From: Mesorhizobium huakuii
Lineage (GTDB): Bacteria > Pseudomonadota > Alphaproteobacteria > Rhizobiales > Rhizobiaceae
Reading direction: 5' to 3'
Assembly: GCF_030160235.1 (NCBI RefSeq)
Contig: NZ_BSNY01000047.1
Coordinates: 1-64,000 of the forward strand
DNA length: 64,000 nucleotides
Part shown: positions 47,076-56,875 of the stretch, in pieces
Layout of the letters: each line of letters opens with the position of its first letter
Numbering within the stretch: position 1 is the first letter of the stretch
Program-made: the position numbers and the translations under genes
Notes under the pieces: generated by a model
What the model was told of the DNA's origin: nothing
Seen by the model: only the letters and a program-made list of their open reading frames with translations
Databases searched by the model: none

Positions 47076-47109
47076 CGGAGCCGGCCGGGCGCATTCCTGG
47101 CCGGTTCCG
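47076..47109 (+). other. Stable hairpin after the binding-protein gene
   Basis: CGGAGCCGGCC and GGCCGGTTCCG pair with one G-T and enclose 12 bases, 13 bases past the stop. With 254 bases to the permease, this kind of hairpin usually protects the upstream message so that binding protein outnumbers the membrane subunits. The rest of the gap shows no gene. Confidence 0.6.
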
Positions 47110-47317
47110 GATACCCTGATTTTCGGAAGTGCACCCGTTCAGATAGCGATTGTCGGCACCGCCTCGCGGCCTTACCCTTGCTCGTCTTGGGGAAGGCTAG
47201 CTGATCAGTCGCAGGCCTTTGTTCTTGCCGCACCGGGCAAGGATGTCTGGGCCGTGCATCGAGGCATCATCTGGCATTGACACCCTTTGGAACCGAGAGA
47301 CGGCGGGGACCGAACGC

Positions 47318-48247
47318 ATGGCCGCAGATATCCGACCGAAAAGACCGTTCCGCTGGCACATCGCCATCTTCCTGGCGCCGGCCGTGCTCGTCTATACGGC
47401 GATCATGATCCTGCCGCTTGCCGGTACGCTGCAGCTGTCGCTGTTCCGCAATATCGAGCAGCACCAGGTCTTTGTTGGCCTGGACAATTTCCGCACCCTG
47501 TTCGGCGACCCCAACTGGTCGGTGAACTTCTGGAATGCGCTCAGGAACAACGTCTGGTTCTTCATCATCCACATGCTGGTGCAGAACCCGATCGGCGTCA
47601 TGCTGGCCGCCCTCCTGTCCAGCCCGAGGCTTAGATTCGCGGCCTTCTACCGCACGGCGATCTTCGTGCCGACCATCCTGTCCTTCGTCATCGTCGGCTT
47701 CGCCTGGAAGCTGATCCTGTCGCCGCTGTGGGGCGTGGCGCCGCATATGATGGACCTGGTCGGCCTGAAAAGCCTGTTCACGCCCTGGCTCGGCAAGGAA
47801 GAATACGCGCTCACCGCGCTCAGCCTGATCTCGGTGTGGCAGTTCGTCGGTATCCCGATGATGCTGATCTACGCCGCCCTGCTGTCGATTCCCGAGGAGG
47901 TGATCGAGGCCGCCGAATGCGACGGCATTACCGGCCTGTCGCAGTTCTGGAAGATCAAGCTGCCGTTGATCCTGCCGTCGATCGGCATCATCTCGATCCT
48001 CACCTTCGTCGGCAATTTCAACGCCTTCGACCTGATCTACACCGCGCAAGGCGCGCTCGCCGGGCCGAACTATTCGACCGACATTCTCGGCACCTTCCTC
48101 TACCGCGCCTTCTTCGGCTTCCAGCTGCAGGTCGGCGATCCCAATATGGGTGCCGCGATCGCCACGATGATGTTCCTGATCATCCTCGGCGGCGTCTGCG
48201 TCTACCTCTTCCTCGTCCAGACGCGCCTGCGTCGCTACCAGTTCTGA
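47318..48247 (+). CDS. ABC transporter permease, MalF-like
   Basis: Inner-membrane subunit of 309 aa with six hydrophobic helices starting at residue 14 (IAIFLAPAVLVYTAIMILPL). The ATPase-contact loop appears as EEVIEAAECDGITGLSQFWKIKLPLI (EAA motif). ATG at 47318 was chosen because the helices begin 13 residues later; the frame opens at 47219 in non-coding sequence. The second permease starts 9 bases after its stop. Together they would form the channel for the sugar bound by the upstream periplasmic protein. Confidence 0.94.
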   Translation: MAADIRPKRPFRWHIAIFLAPAVLVYTAIMILPLAGTLQLSLFRNIEQHQVFVGLDNFRTLFGDPNWSVNFWNALRNNVWFFIIHMLVQNPIGVMLAALLSSPRLRFAAFYRTAIFVPTILSFVIVGFAWKLILSPLWGVAPHMMDLVGLKSLFTPWLGKEEYALTALSLISVWQFVGIPMMLIYAALLSIPEEVIEAAECDGITGLSQFWKIKLPLILPSIGIISILTFVGNFNAFDLIYTAQGALAGPNYSTDILGTFLYRAFFGFQLQVGDPNMGAAIATMMFLIILGGVCVYLFLVQTRLRRYQF

Positions 48248-48256
48248 GGGCCAGAG

Positions 48257-49096
48257 ATGAGCACCGCCACCCGTTCGCTGCCCCGCACCATCGGCGCCCA
48301 CGCGATCCTGTTGACCTATACGGCTATCGCGCTGTTTCCGGTGATCCTGGTCATCATGAACTCGTTCAAGTCGCGCGCAGGCATCTTCGGCGCGCCGCTT
48401 ACGCCGCCAACGCCGAAGACCTTCGACCTGATCGGCTACACCACCGTCATCGGGCAGGGCGATTTCATCCATTATTTCCAGAACAGCCTCGTCGTCACCG
48501 TCGCCTCGCTGTTCTTCGTGCTGCTGTTCGGCGCCATGGCGGCCTTCGCGCTGTCGGAATACCGCTTCCGCGGCAATTCGCTGATGGGGCTCTACCTCGC
48601 GCTCGGCATCATGATTCCGATCCGGCTGGGCACCGTCGCCATCCTGCAATTGATGGTGGCGAGCGGGCTGGTCAACACGCTGACGGCGCTGATCCTGGTC
48701 TACACCGCGCAAGGCCTGCCGCTCGCCATCTTCATCCTGTCGGAATTCATGAAGCAGGTGTCCGACGATCTGAAGAATGCCGGCCGCATCGACGGCCTGT
48801 CGGAATACACCATATTCTTCCGGCTGGTGCTGCCGCTGGTGCGGCCGTCGATGGCGACGGTCGCCGTCTTCACCATGATCCCGATCTGGAACGATCTGTG
48901 GTTCCCGCTGATCCTGGCGCCGTCGGAGGAGACCAAGACGGTGACGCTCGGCGCGCAGCTCTTCCTCGGCCAGTTCGTCACCAACTGGAACGCCATCCTG
49001 GCCGCGCTCTCGCTGGCGATCATGCCGGTGCTGATCCTCTACGTCATCTTCTCGCGGCAGCTGATCCGCGGCATTACTTCCGGAGCCGTCAAGTGA
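48257..49096 (+). CDS. ABC transporter permease, MalG-like
   Basis: 279-aa second membrane subunit with six helices. The EAA loop is DDLKNAGRIDGLSEYTIFFR, in which Lys-Asn-Ala replaces the usual Glu-Ala-Ala start. The C terminus ends in [15 protein letters not shown], a standard MalG-type ending (RG-TxGAVK) that docks on the ATPase. The stop overlaps the next start (GTGA), so the oxidoreductase is translated from the same message. Confidence 0.95.
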   Translation: MSTATRSLPRTIGAHAILLTYTAIALFPVILVIMNSFKSRAGIFGAPLTPPTPKTFDLIGYTTVIGQGDFIHYFQNSLVVTVASLFFVLLFGAMAAFALSEYRFRGNSLMGLYLALGIMIPIRLGTVAILQLMVASGLVNTLTALILVYTAQGLPLAIFILSEFMKQVSDDLKNAGRIDGLSEYTIFFRLVLPLVRPSMATVAVFTMIPIWNDLWFPLILAPSEETKTVTLGAQLFLGQFVTNWNAILAALSLAIMPVLILYVIFSRQLIRGITSGAVK

Positions 49097-50154
49097 GTTC
49101 GCAAAAGCCTCTTCGCGTCGTCGTCGCCGGACTCGGCAATATGGGCCGCAGCCATGCGCTGGCCTATCACACCAATCCTGGCTTCGAGATCGCAGCGCTC
49201 ATCAACCGTTCCGACGTGCCGCTGCAGGAAGGCCTGTCGGCCTATGGCATCAGGCGCTCCTTCGACGAGGCGCTGCGCGAGGAAAAGCCCGACGTGGCCT
49301 GCATCGCCACCTATTCCGACAGCCATGCCGACTACGCGGTCAGGGCGTTCGAGGCCGGCTGCCACGTCTTTGTCGAAAAGCCGCTGGCAACGACGGTGGC
49401 CGATGCCAAGCGCGTCGTCGCGGCCGCCAAGGCCAACGGCAGGAAACTGGTGATCGGCTATATCTTGCGCCATCACCCGTCCTGGATCCGGCTGATCGCC
49501 GAGGCGCGCAAGCTAGGCGGCCCTTATGTCTTCCGCATGAATCTCAACCAGCAATCCTCGGGTCCCACCTGGGAGACGCACAAGCAGCTGATGCAGACGA
49601 CGTCGCCGATCGTCGACTGCGGCGTGCACTATCTCGACGTCATGCTGCAGGTCACTGATGCCAGGCCGGTCGAGGTGCGCGGCATGGGCGTGCGGCTGAC
49701 GCAGGAGGTTGCGCCGACGATGTACAATTACGGCCACCTGCAGGTGTTGTTCGATGACGGTTCGGTCGGTTGGTATGAAGCCGGCTGGGGGCCGATGATT
49801 TCCGAAACCGCCTTCTTCGTGAAGGACGTCATCTCGCCGAATGGCTGTGTGTCGATCGTCATGAAGGAAGGTGTGAGGTCGGATGACATCGACACCCACA
49901 CCAAGACCTCGACCATCCGCCTGCACAGCGCTGAAACCGGCCCGGACGGCAAGTTCGTCAAGGCGGACGAAATGCTGTCCATGGCCGGCGAGCCCGGCCA
50001 CCAGGACCTCTGCGATCTCGAACAGGCCTTCGTGCTGAAGGCGATCCGCGAGGATCTGGATCTCACCAAACACATGGACGACGCGGTCAAATCGCTCGCC
50101 GTCTGCCTTGCCGCCGACGAGAGCGTGCGCATCGGCGCAGCCGTCAAACTCTAA
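49093..50154 (+). CDS. Gfo/Idh/MocA-family sugar oxidoreductase
   Basis: NAD(P)-dependent sugar oxidoreductase of 353 aa from a GTG at 49093 that overlaps the permease stop. The Rossmann motif is [17 protein letters not shown], the family hallmark is [16 protein letters not shown] and the catalytic region contains [12 protein letters not shown] (His as likely base). It sits inside a transporter operon, between permease and ATPase, so it should act on the imported sugar or on a glycoside of it. In a MurNAc/GlcNAc locus it might oxidise a hydroxyl to allow glycosidic cleavage, as known for some family members; this is speculative. Confidence 0.9.
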   Translation: MSSQKPLRVVVAGLGNMGRSHALAYHTNPGFEIAALINRSDVPLQEGLSAYGIRRSFDEALREEKPDVACIATYSDSHADYAVRAFEAGCHVFVEKPLATTVADAKRVVAAAKANGRKLVIGYILRHHPSWIRLIAEARKLGGPYVFRMNLNQQSSGPTWETHKQLMQTTSPIVDCGVHYLDVMLQVTDARPVEVRGMGVRLTQEVAPTMYNYGHLQVLFDDGSVGWYEAGWGPMISETAFFVKDVISPNGCVSIVMKEGVRSDDIDTHTKTSTIRLHSAETGPDGKFVKADEMLSMAGEPGHQDLCDLEQAFVLKAIREDLDLTKHMDDAVKSLAVCLAADESVRIGAAVKL

Positions 50155-50170
50155 AGCTAGGAACAATATT

Positions 50171-51169
<999 letters not shown>

Positions 51170-51184
51170 TCGGTGCCAACGCTT

Positions 51185-51215
51185 CTTGCCTTCTCCCACA
51201 AGGGGAGAAGGCAAG
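51185..51215. terminator. 13-bp perfect hairpin between convergent genes
   Basis: CTTGCCTTCTCCC and GGGAGAAGGCAAG with a 5-base loop, 15 bases after the ATPase stop and 9 bases before the end of the opposite gene. The CTTCTCCC/GGGAGAAG core is a common Rhizobiales intergenic palindrome. It may end transcripts from both sides; no T-run is present. Confidence 0.65.
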
Positions 51216-51224
51216 TCGGCGCAT

Positions 51225-52070
51225 CTACACGTCGGCCTTGAACGTCTGCTTCTGCTGGCCCAGGCCCTCGATACCCAGTTCCACCACGTCGCCAGCCTTG
51301 AGGAACACCGGCGGCTTCATGCCGAGGCCAACGCCGGGCGGCGTGCCTGTGGAGATGATGTCGCCGGGATGCAGCGACATGAACTGGCTGAGGTAGGAAA
51401 CCAGATATTTGACGCCGTAGACCATGGTCTTGGTCGAGCCGTTCTGCATGGTCTTGCCGTTGACGGTCAGCCACATCTTCAGGTTCTGCGGGTCGGCGAT
51501 CTCATCCTTGGTCACCAGCCACGGGCCGGTCGGGCCGAACGTGTCGCAGCTCTTGCCCTTGGTCCACTGGCCCTGACGCTCGGCCTGGAAGGCGCGCTCG
51601 GATACGTCATGCGCAACGGCATAGCCGGCGACATAATCCAGCGCATCGGCTTCGCTGACATACTTTGCCGTCTTGCCGATGACCACGGCGAGCTCGACCT
51701 CCCAGTCGGTCTTCTCGGAGCCGCGCGGGATCAGCACGTCATCGTCCGGACCGACAATGGCCGAGCTTGCCTTCATGAAGATGATCGGCTCCGGCGGCAC
51801 GGTGGCGCCGGTTTCGGCGGCGTGGTCGGAGTAGTTGAGGCCGATGCAGATGAACTTGCCGGTGCCGGCGACGCAGGCGCCGAGGCGAGGCTTGCCGGGA
51901 ACCACCGGCAGCGACTTCGGATCGAGCTTGCCCAGCATCTCCAGCGAGGCCGGATGAAGCGTGGTGCCGGCAATGTCGGCGACATGGGCGGAGAGATCGC
52001 GGATCGTTCCATCCGCATCGAGCAGGCCGGGACGTTCGCTCCCCACCTCGCCATAGCGCAGCAGTTTCAT
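51225..52070 (-). CDS. Fumarylacetoacetate-hydrolase family protein
   Basis: 281-aa enzyme of the FAH family that would split a C-C bond in a 2,4-diketo acid or act on a related keto acid. The metal-binding signatures are GLNYSDHAAE, EPIIFMKASSAIVGPDD and the Asp-Glu-Glu region KTDWEVELAVVIGK; the C terminus has HPGDIISTGTPPGVGLG. Paired with the SDR at 52288-53019, it matches the last two steps of an L-fucose-type oxidative pathway (keto-deoxy-fuconate dehydrogenase and diketo-deoxy-fuconate hydrolase). Neither substrate is certain. Confidence 0.88.
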   Translation of the reverse strand: MKLLRYGEVGSERPGLLDADGTIRDLSAHVADIAGTTLHPASLEMLGKLDPKSLPVVPGKPRLGACVAGTGKFICIGLNYSDHAAETGATVPPEPIIFMKASSAIVGPDDDVLIPRGSEKTDWEVELAVVIGKTAKYVSEADALDYVAGYAVAHDVSERAFQAERQGQWTKGKSCDTFGPTGPWLVTKDEIADPQNLKMWLTVNGKTMQNGSTKTMVYGVKYLVSYLSQFMSLHPGDIISTGTPPGVGLGMKPPVFLKAGDVVELGIEGLGQQKQTFKADV

Positions 52071-52287
52071 CTAAATCCTTCTCCTGGTTGCGGCCTCGCG
52101 GCCTTTTGTAAACTCTCCGCCGGGGCGATGGCTCCCCGAGGAGCCGGGCGGACCGTACCCATCGACCTCATCCCGGGCAAGCGCGGACAGCTGTCGGGCG
52201 GGCCGGCGCGCGGGATTTTCAGACTACCCGATCCACGGCAAACCTTGGGGCGGATCCGATCTTCCTGTCGGCGCCTGATCTCTGCGG

Positions 52288-53019
52288 TCAGATCGACCAG
52301 CCGCCGTCGATATTATAGGCCTGCCCGGACGTATAGGTCGCGCCGGCCAGGTAGACGGCGAGATCGGCGATTTCCTCCGGCGTGCCGAGCCTGCCCATAG
52401 GCTGGCGGGCGATGAAGGCGGCGCGGGCGGCTTCGTAGTCGCCTTGCGCATGCATGCGGTCCTGCAGCGACGGGCTCTCGACCGTGCCGGGGCAGATGGC
52501 GTTGCAGCGTATGCCCTTGCCGACATAGTCGGCGGCAATCGCCTTGGTCAGGCCGATGACAGCGGCCTTGGTGACGCCATAGGCAAAGCGGTTCGGCACG
52601 CCTTTGCCGGCGCCGGCGACCGAAGACATGTTGACGATCGATCCGTCGCCGCGCTCCAGCATGGCGGGCAGCACGGCGCGGATGGTGCGGATCATGGCGC
52701 GGACATTGAGGTTGAAGGCGAAATCGAGATCGCCATCCTTCATCTCCAGGATCGAGCCGGAATGAACGAAGCCGGCGCAGTTGAACAGCACGTCAACGCG
52801 GCCGATCTCGGCGAAGGCGGCGTTGACCGCCTCGTCGTTGAGCACATCCAGCTTGCGGGTCTTGATCCCGGGCGTCTTGGCGAGTTCGGCGAGAAGCGTC
52901 TCGTTGATGTCGGTGGCGTGGACGGTGGCTCCAGTCTTGGCGAAGGCCAGCGCGCTCGCCTTGCCGATGCCTTGCGCCGCCGCCGTGATGACAACGACCT
53001 TGCCTGCCAGATCCGCCAT
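52288..53019 (-). CDS. SDR-family dehydrogenase, possible 2-keto-3-deoxy-L-fuconate dehydrogenase
   Basis: 243-aa classical short-chain dehydrogenase with ITAAAQGIGKASALAFA (cofactor loop TAAAQGIG), FNCAGF, Ser in VNMSSVAG, YGVTKAAVIGLTK (Tyr and Lys) and C-terminal YNIDGGWSI. The AAAQGIGKA form is typical of relatives of human BDH2 and of keto-deoxy-fuconate dehydrogenases. It lies upstream of the FAH gene on the same strand with a 217-base gap. An AT-rich stretch upstream (53110-53150) probably holds its promoter. Confidence 0.88.
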   Translation of the reverse strand: MADLAGKVVVITAAAQGIGKASALAFAKTGATVHATDINETLLAELAKTPGIKTRKLDVLNDEAVNAAFAEIGRVDVLFNCAGFVHSGSILEMKDGDLDFAFNLNVRAMIRTIRAVLPAMLERGDGSIVNMSSVAGAGKGVPNRFAYGVTKAAVIGLTKAIAADYVGKGIRCNAICPGTVESPSLQDRMHAQGDYEAARAAFIARQPMGRLGTPEEIADLAVYLAGATYTSGQAYNIDGGWSI

Positions 53020-53201
53020 ATCTTTTCCTCGCCTGCTTGGGTCAACTGCCTTTATCGGCGGCTGGCGACGGCGTCATGTGCCAGCCAGGCGCTATCGTGC
53101 AGCCTGTCCCAGTTCACTGATAAAGATGTTTTTTCTCGTTAAAGAACATGTGTCCGGGCGTCAAGCCCGAACACGATCACCATTGCGACAGGCCGGAAAT
53201 G

Positions 53202-55574
53202 TCAATCGCCGTAAGGCACCCAGACATTCTTCACCTCGACGGCGCGGCGCAGGAAGGCATCGCCGGCCGCCTCGTCGGATGCCCAGTCGAGGCCGCGGCC
53301 ATTGCCGCTCCAGACGCGCTTGAGGTTGCCGATGGACTCGGCTTCCACCTTGGCGCAGGTCTCGGCATCGGCGAACACCCAGAGCCCGTCGACATCGTCA
53401 TGCTTGGCCAGCACGCCGGCAAGTTCGGCGCTGCGGCCGGTGACGATGTTGATGGCGCCGGCCGGAACGTCGGAATATTCGATCACCTGATAGAGGTCGG
53501 TGGCGAGCAGCGGATAACGCTCCGAAGGCACCGCGACGACGGTGTTGCCCATGGCCAGCGCCGGAGCGACCAGCGAGATCAGGCCGAGCAGCGGTGAAGC
53601 ATCCGGCGCGACGATGCCGACGACGCCGACCGGCTCATGCAGCGCCAGCGTCACCGCGCGGGCCGGCGGCTGGTGCACGCGCCCCTCGAACTTGTCGGCA
53701 AGACCCGCATAGAGGAACAGACGTTCGATTGACTGCTCCACTTCTTCCCGCGCGGCCTTGGCGTTGGCGCCGGTTAGCTCGCTGAGACGGGCGGCAAACT
53801 CGCCGGCGCGGCCGGAAAGGTTCTCGGCCAGGTAATAAAGCACCTGGGAGCGGTTATAGGCGGTGGCTTCAGGCCAGCCTCTGCAGGCGCGGGCGGCGGA
53901 AACGGCGTCTCGGATATCCTTGCGGTTGCCGAAGCCGACTTCACCGGCGAGCTTTCCCTTGGCGGTGGCGACAGCCAGCGAATAATTGCCGTCCGGCCGC
54001 ACCTGTTTGCCGCCGATGAACAGTTTAGCGGTGCGGTCGATGGCCGCGCCATCAACTTGCTCGACGGGCTGCGCCGAAATCACCGCCGGCTTGATGACCG
54101 GGCCGAGCGGCAGCTTTGCCGTGAGATATTCGAACATGCCTTCACGCCCGCCTTCACGCCCGAAGCCGCTTTCGCGGTAGCCGCCAAAACCGCAGGCGGC
54201 GTCGAACATGTTGGTGCCGTTGATCCAGACGACGCCGGCCTTCAGCTGCGGCGCGACATGGAGCGCGAGGTTGACGTTCTCGCTCCACACGCTCGCCGCA
54301 AGGCCGTAGCGCGTGTTGTTGGCAAGCTCGATCGCTTCCTCGGTGTTGCGGAAGGTCATGGTCGCCAGCACCGGTCCGAAAACCTCTTCCTGCGCCAGGA
54401 TATTAGCCGGCGAAACGCCGGTGGCGAGCGTCGGCAGATGGTAATAGCCGGAGGATGGCAGCACGGCATCCGGCTGCCAGCAGACGGCGCCCTGCTTCGC
54501 GCCTTCGGCGACCAGGCCCTTGACGCGGTCGAGCTGGGTCAGGTCGACCAACGGGCCGATATCGGTGTTCTTGTCGAGCGGACTGCCGACGCGCAGCCGG
54601 CTCATCCGCGTCTTGACCTTGGCGATCAGGGCCTCGGCAATGCCTTCCTGCACCATGAGCCGCGAGCCGGCGCAGCAGACCTGGCCCTGGTTGAACCAGA
54701 TACCGTCGACCAGGCCTTCCACGGCGCTGTCGAGATCGGCATCCTCGAAGACGATGAAGGCCGATTTGCCGCCGAGCTCCAGCGACAGTTTCTTGCCCGA
54801 GCCGGCTGTGGCCTTGCGGATGATCTTGCCCACTTCGGACGAGCCGGTGAAGGCGATCTTCTGGATGCCGGGATGGTTGACGATGGCCGCGCCCGCTTCC
54901 GGTCCGCCTTGCACGATGTTGACGACGCCCTTAGGCACGCCGGCACGTTCGCAGATCTCGGCGAACAGGATGGCGGTCAGCGGCGTGAACTCGGCAGGCT
55001 TCAGCACCACCGTGCAGCCGGCGGCCAGTGCCGGCGCGATCTTCCAGGCCAGCATCAGCAGCGGGAAATTCCACGGGATGATCTGGCCGACGACGCCGAC
55101 GCTCTTGTGGCCGGGAAAATCCCTGTCCAGCGCCTGCGCCCAGCCGGCGTGATGGATGAAGTGACGGATCGCCAGCGGCACGTCGATGTCGCGGCTTTCG
55201 CGGATCGGCTTGCCGTTGTCGATGGACTCAAGCACCGCGAACAGGCGCTGATGCCGCTGCATGGCACGACCGATGGCGTAGAGCACCTTTGCCCTGGCGT
55301 AGCCTGAACTGGCGCTCCATTTCGGCAGCGCCTTGGTGGCGGCCGCAACCGCCGCGTCGATATCGGCCGCACTGGCGTCGGAGACCTTGGCCAGCAGCTT
55401 GCCGGAAGACGGCTCGCTGGTGTCGAAGGTCTTGCCGCCGGAAGCGGCTTTCCAGCCGCCGTCGATGAACAGCGCCTTGCCGAAATCGCGCGCGGCAAGC
55501 CACGCATCGGCCTCGTTGCGGGCTTCCGGCGCCGGGCCGTACTCCATGGCGTGATAGCGGTCGAGAATATTCAT
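53202..55574 (-). CDS. Double aldehyde dehydrogenase-family protein, 790 aa
   Basis: Two ALDH units in one chain. The N-terminal unit (about 1-490) is complete: IIPWNFPLLMLAWKIAPALA, SLELGGKSAFIVFEDADLDS with catalytic Glu, and FNQGQVCCAGSR with the nucleophilic Cys. The C-terminal unit (about 510-790) keeps the start of a dehydrogenase fold (LALHEPVGVVGIVAPDASPL) but is short and lacks the Glu and Cys motifs, so it is likely structural. It is downstream of deoC by 66 bases with a hairpin between, suggesting oxidation of acetaldehyde or a related product of the aldolase. Confidence 0.92.
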   Translation of the reverse strand: MNILDRYHAMEYGPAPEARNEADAWLAARDFGKALFIDGGWKAASGGKTFDTSEPSSGKLLAKVSDASAADIDAAVAAATKALPKWSASSGYARAKVLYAIGRAMQRHQRLFAVLESIDNGKPIRESRDIDVPLAIRHFIHHAGWAQALDRDFPGHKSVGVVGQIIPWNFPLLMLAWKIAPALAAGCTVVLKPAEFTPLTAILFAEICERAGVPKGVVNIVQGGPEAGAAIVNHPGIQKIAFTGSSEVGKIIRKATAGSGKKLSLELGGKSAFIVFEDADLDSAVEGLVDGIWFNQGQVCCAGSRLMVQEGIAEALIAKVKTRMSRLRVGSPLDKNTDIGPLVDLTQLDRVKGLVAEGAKQGAVCWQPDAVLPSSGYYHLPTLATGVSPANILAQEEVFGPVLATMTFRNTEEAIELANNTRYGLAASVWSENVNLALHVAPQLKAGVVWINGTNMFDAACGFGGYRESGFGREGGREGMFEYLTAKLPLGPVIKPAVISAQPVEQVDGAAIDRTAKLFIGGKQVRPDGNYSLAVATAKGKLAGEVGFGNRKDIRDAVSAARACRGWPEATAYNRSQVLYYLAENLSGRAGEFAARLSELTGANAKAAREEVEQSIERLFLYAGLADKFEGRVHQPPARAVTLALHEPVGVVGIVAPDASPLLGLISLVAPALAMGNTVVAVPSERYPLLATDLYQVIEYSDVPAGAINIVTGRSAELAGVLAKHDDVDGLWVFADAETCAKVEAESIGNLKRVWSGNGRGLDWASDEAAGDAFLRRAVEVKNVWVPYGD

Positions 55575-55588
55575 GGGGTGCCTCCTTT

Positions 55589-55611
55589 ACCCTTCCCTTC
55601 GCGGGAAGGGT
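55589..55611 (-). other. Hairpin between deoC and the aldehyde dehydrogenase gene
   Basis: ACCCTTCCC and GGGAAGGGT are perfectly paired around TTCGC. It lies inside the presumed deoC-ALDH message and resembles short Rhizobiales intergenic palindromes. An effect on message stability is possible. Confidence 0.6.
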
Positions 55612-55640
55612 CGACCGGCCAGGCCGATCGGGGTGGGTGC

Positions 55641-56687
55641 TCAAGCCATTGCGTGGCGGTGATTGGCCGAATAGTGCCCGGTCAGATGGTGCTCGAGCTG
55701 CCGCTCGATGTCGGTCAAAAGGCTCGACGCGCCGAAGCGGAACAGCTCTGGCTCCAGCCATGGCCGGCCGAGTTCTTCCTTCATCAGCACCAGCCAGTCG
55801 AGCGAGGCTTTTGCGGTGGAAATGCCGCCGGCCGGCTTGAAGCCGATGAGATAGCCGGTCTCCTCGAAATACGCCCTGATGGCGCGCACCATGGCCAACC
55901 CGACGGGCAGCGTCGCATTGACGCTTTCCTTGCCGGTCGAAGTCTTGATGAAATCGGCGCCCGCCATCATCGCCACCATCGAGGCCAGCATGACATTGCG
56001 CAAAGTGGCGAGGTCGCCGGTGCCGAGAATGACCTTCAGATGCGCATCGCCGCAGGCGGCACGCATCGAGACGATCTCGTTGTAGAGCTCCCGCCACTTG
56101 GCGCCGAACACCAGCCCGCGCGGGATGACGACGTCGATCTCGTCGGCGCCGTCGCGCACCGAGGCCTCGATTTCCTGCAGCCGGGTCGACAGCGGTGCCA
56201 GGCCGTGCGGAAAGGCGGTGGAAACGGCGGCAACGTGAATGCCGGTGCCGCGCACGGCATCGACGGCCGTGGCGACGAAGGGATGGTAGACGCAGACCGC
56301 CGCCGGACGGATGGTTTCGCCCGCAATGCCGAGGCCCTCGACGATGTCGCGGCGGAACGGGTTGATCGCCTTGGCGCAGAGCCGGCGCACGCGCTCCTCC
56401 GTGTCATTGGAGTTCAGCGTCGTCAGATCCATGCAGGCGACGGCGCGCAGCAGCCAGGCCGCCTGGTTGTCGGCCTTGATCGAGCGCCGCTTGGTCAGGC
56501 TGGCGACGCGCCGTTCCAGCGCCGAGCGGTTGACGCTGCGCACCGATTCCATGAAGCCGAGGTCGAGTTTCATGCCGGGATTGCGCGCAATGCGATGGTC
56601 CAGCGGTGCCGGGGTGTTGGCGGCGGCGCGGGCCGGCAGCGGCGTCACCTTGGTGCCAATGTCGGCTTCGCGGATTGTGCTGCTCAT
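55641..56687 (-). CDS. deoC: Deoxyribose-phosphate aldolase
   Basis: Class I aldolase that splits 2-deoxyribose 5-phosphate into acetaldehyde and glyceraldehyde 3-phosphate. The 348-aa product from the ATG at 56687 is longer than E. coli DeoC (about 260) because of an N-terminal extension of about 80 residues. Key blocks are CMDLTTLNSNDT, VCVYHPFV, DEIDVVIPRG, LKVILGTGDL and the Schiff-base Lys in ADFIKTSTGKESVNA. An in-frame start at 56702 would add 5 residues. It precedes the ALDH gene, a sensible pair because acetaldehyde is its product. Confidence 0.93.
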   Translation of the reverse strand: MSSTIREADIGTKVTPLPARAAANTPAPLDHRIARNPGMKLDLGFMESVRSVNRSALERRVASLTKRRSIKADNQAAWLLRAVACMDLTTLNSNDTEERVRRLCAKAINPFRRDIVEGLGIAGETIRPAAVCVYHPFVATAVDAVRGTGIHVAAVSTAFPHGLAPLSTRLQEIEASVRDGADEIDVVIPRGLVFGAKWRELYNEIVSMRAACGDAHLKVILGTGDLATLRNVMLASMVAMMAGADFIKTSTGKESVNATLPVGLAMVRAIRAYFEETGYLIGFKPAGGISTAKASLDWLVLMKEELGRPWLEPELFRFGASSLLTDIERQLEHHLTGHYSANHRHAMA

Positions 56688-56875
56688 CTCCTGCCCTTTC
56701 ATTCAGCGACTTGCGCTTATGTCTTGGTGCGCGTCGTTTTTCCGTCGCGAACAAAGATAGCCCGTGAAGTCGTGCTTCACGAGTCCTCAAGCGAGGGATA
56801 GCTGAAAAAGGCCGCAAAAGCAGCTAGTTTTTGACCGCATGGTCAAAATGCAGGTTTGAGGTGTCGGCCTCCGGC

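Noticed and set aside
47728-49092. Long open frame upstream of and in phase with the Gfo/Idh/MocA gene
   Set aside because: It runs through both permease genes in a different frame and gives Arg- and His-rich nonsense; the true start is the GTG at 49093.
53110-53150. TTCTTTAACGAGAAA-like dyad upstream of the SDR gene
   Set aside because: The symmetry covers about 4 bp per arm, which AT-rich promoter DNA gives by chance.
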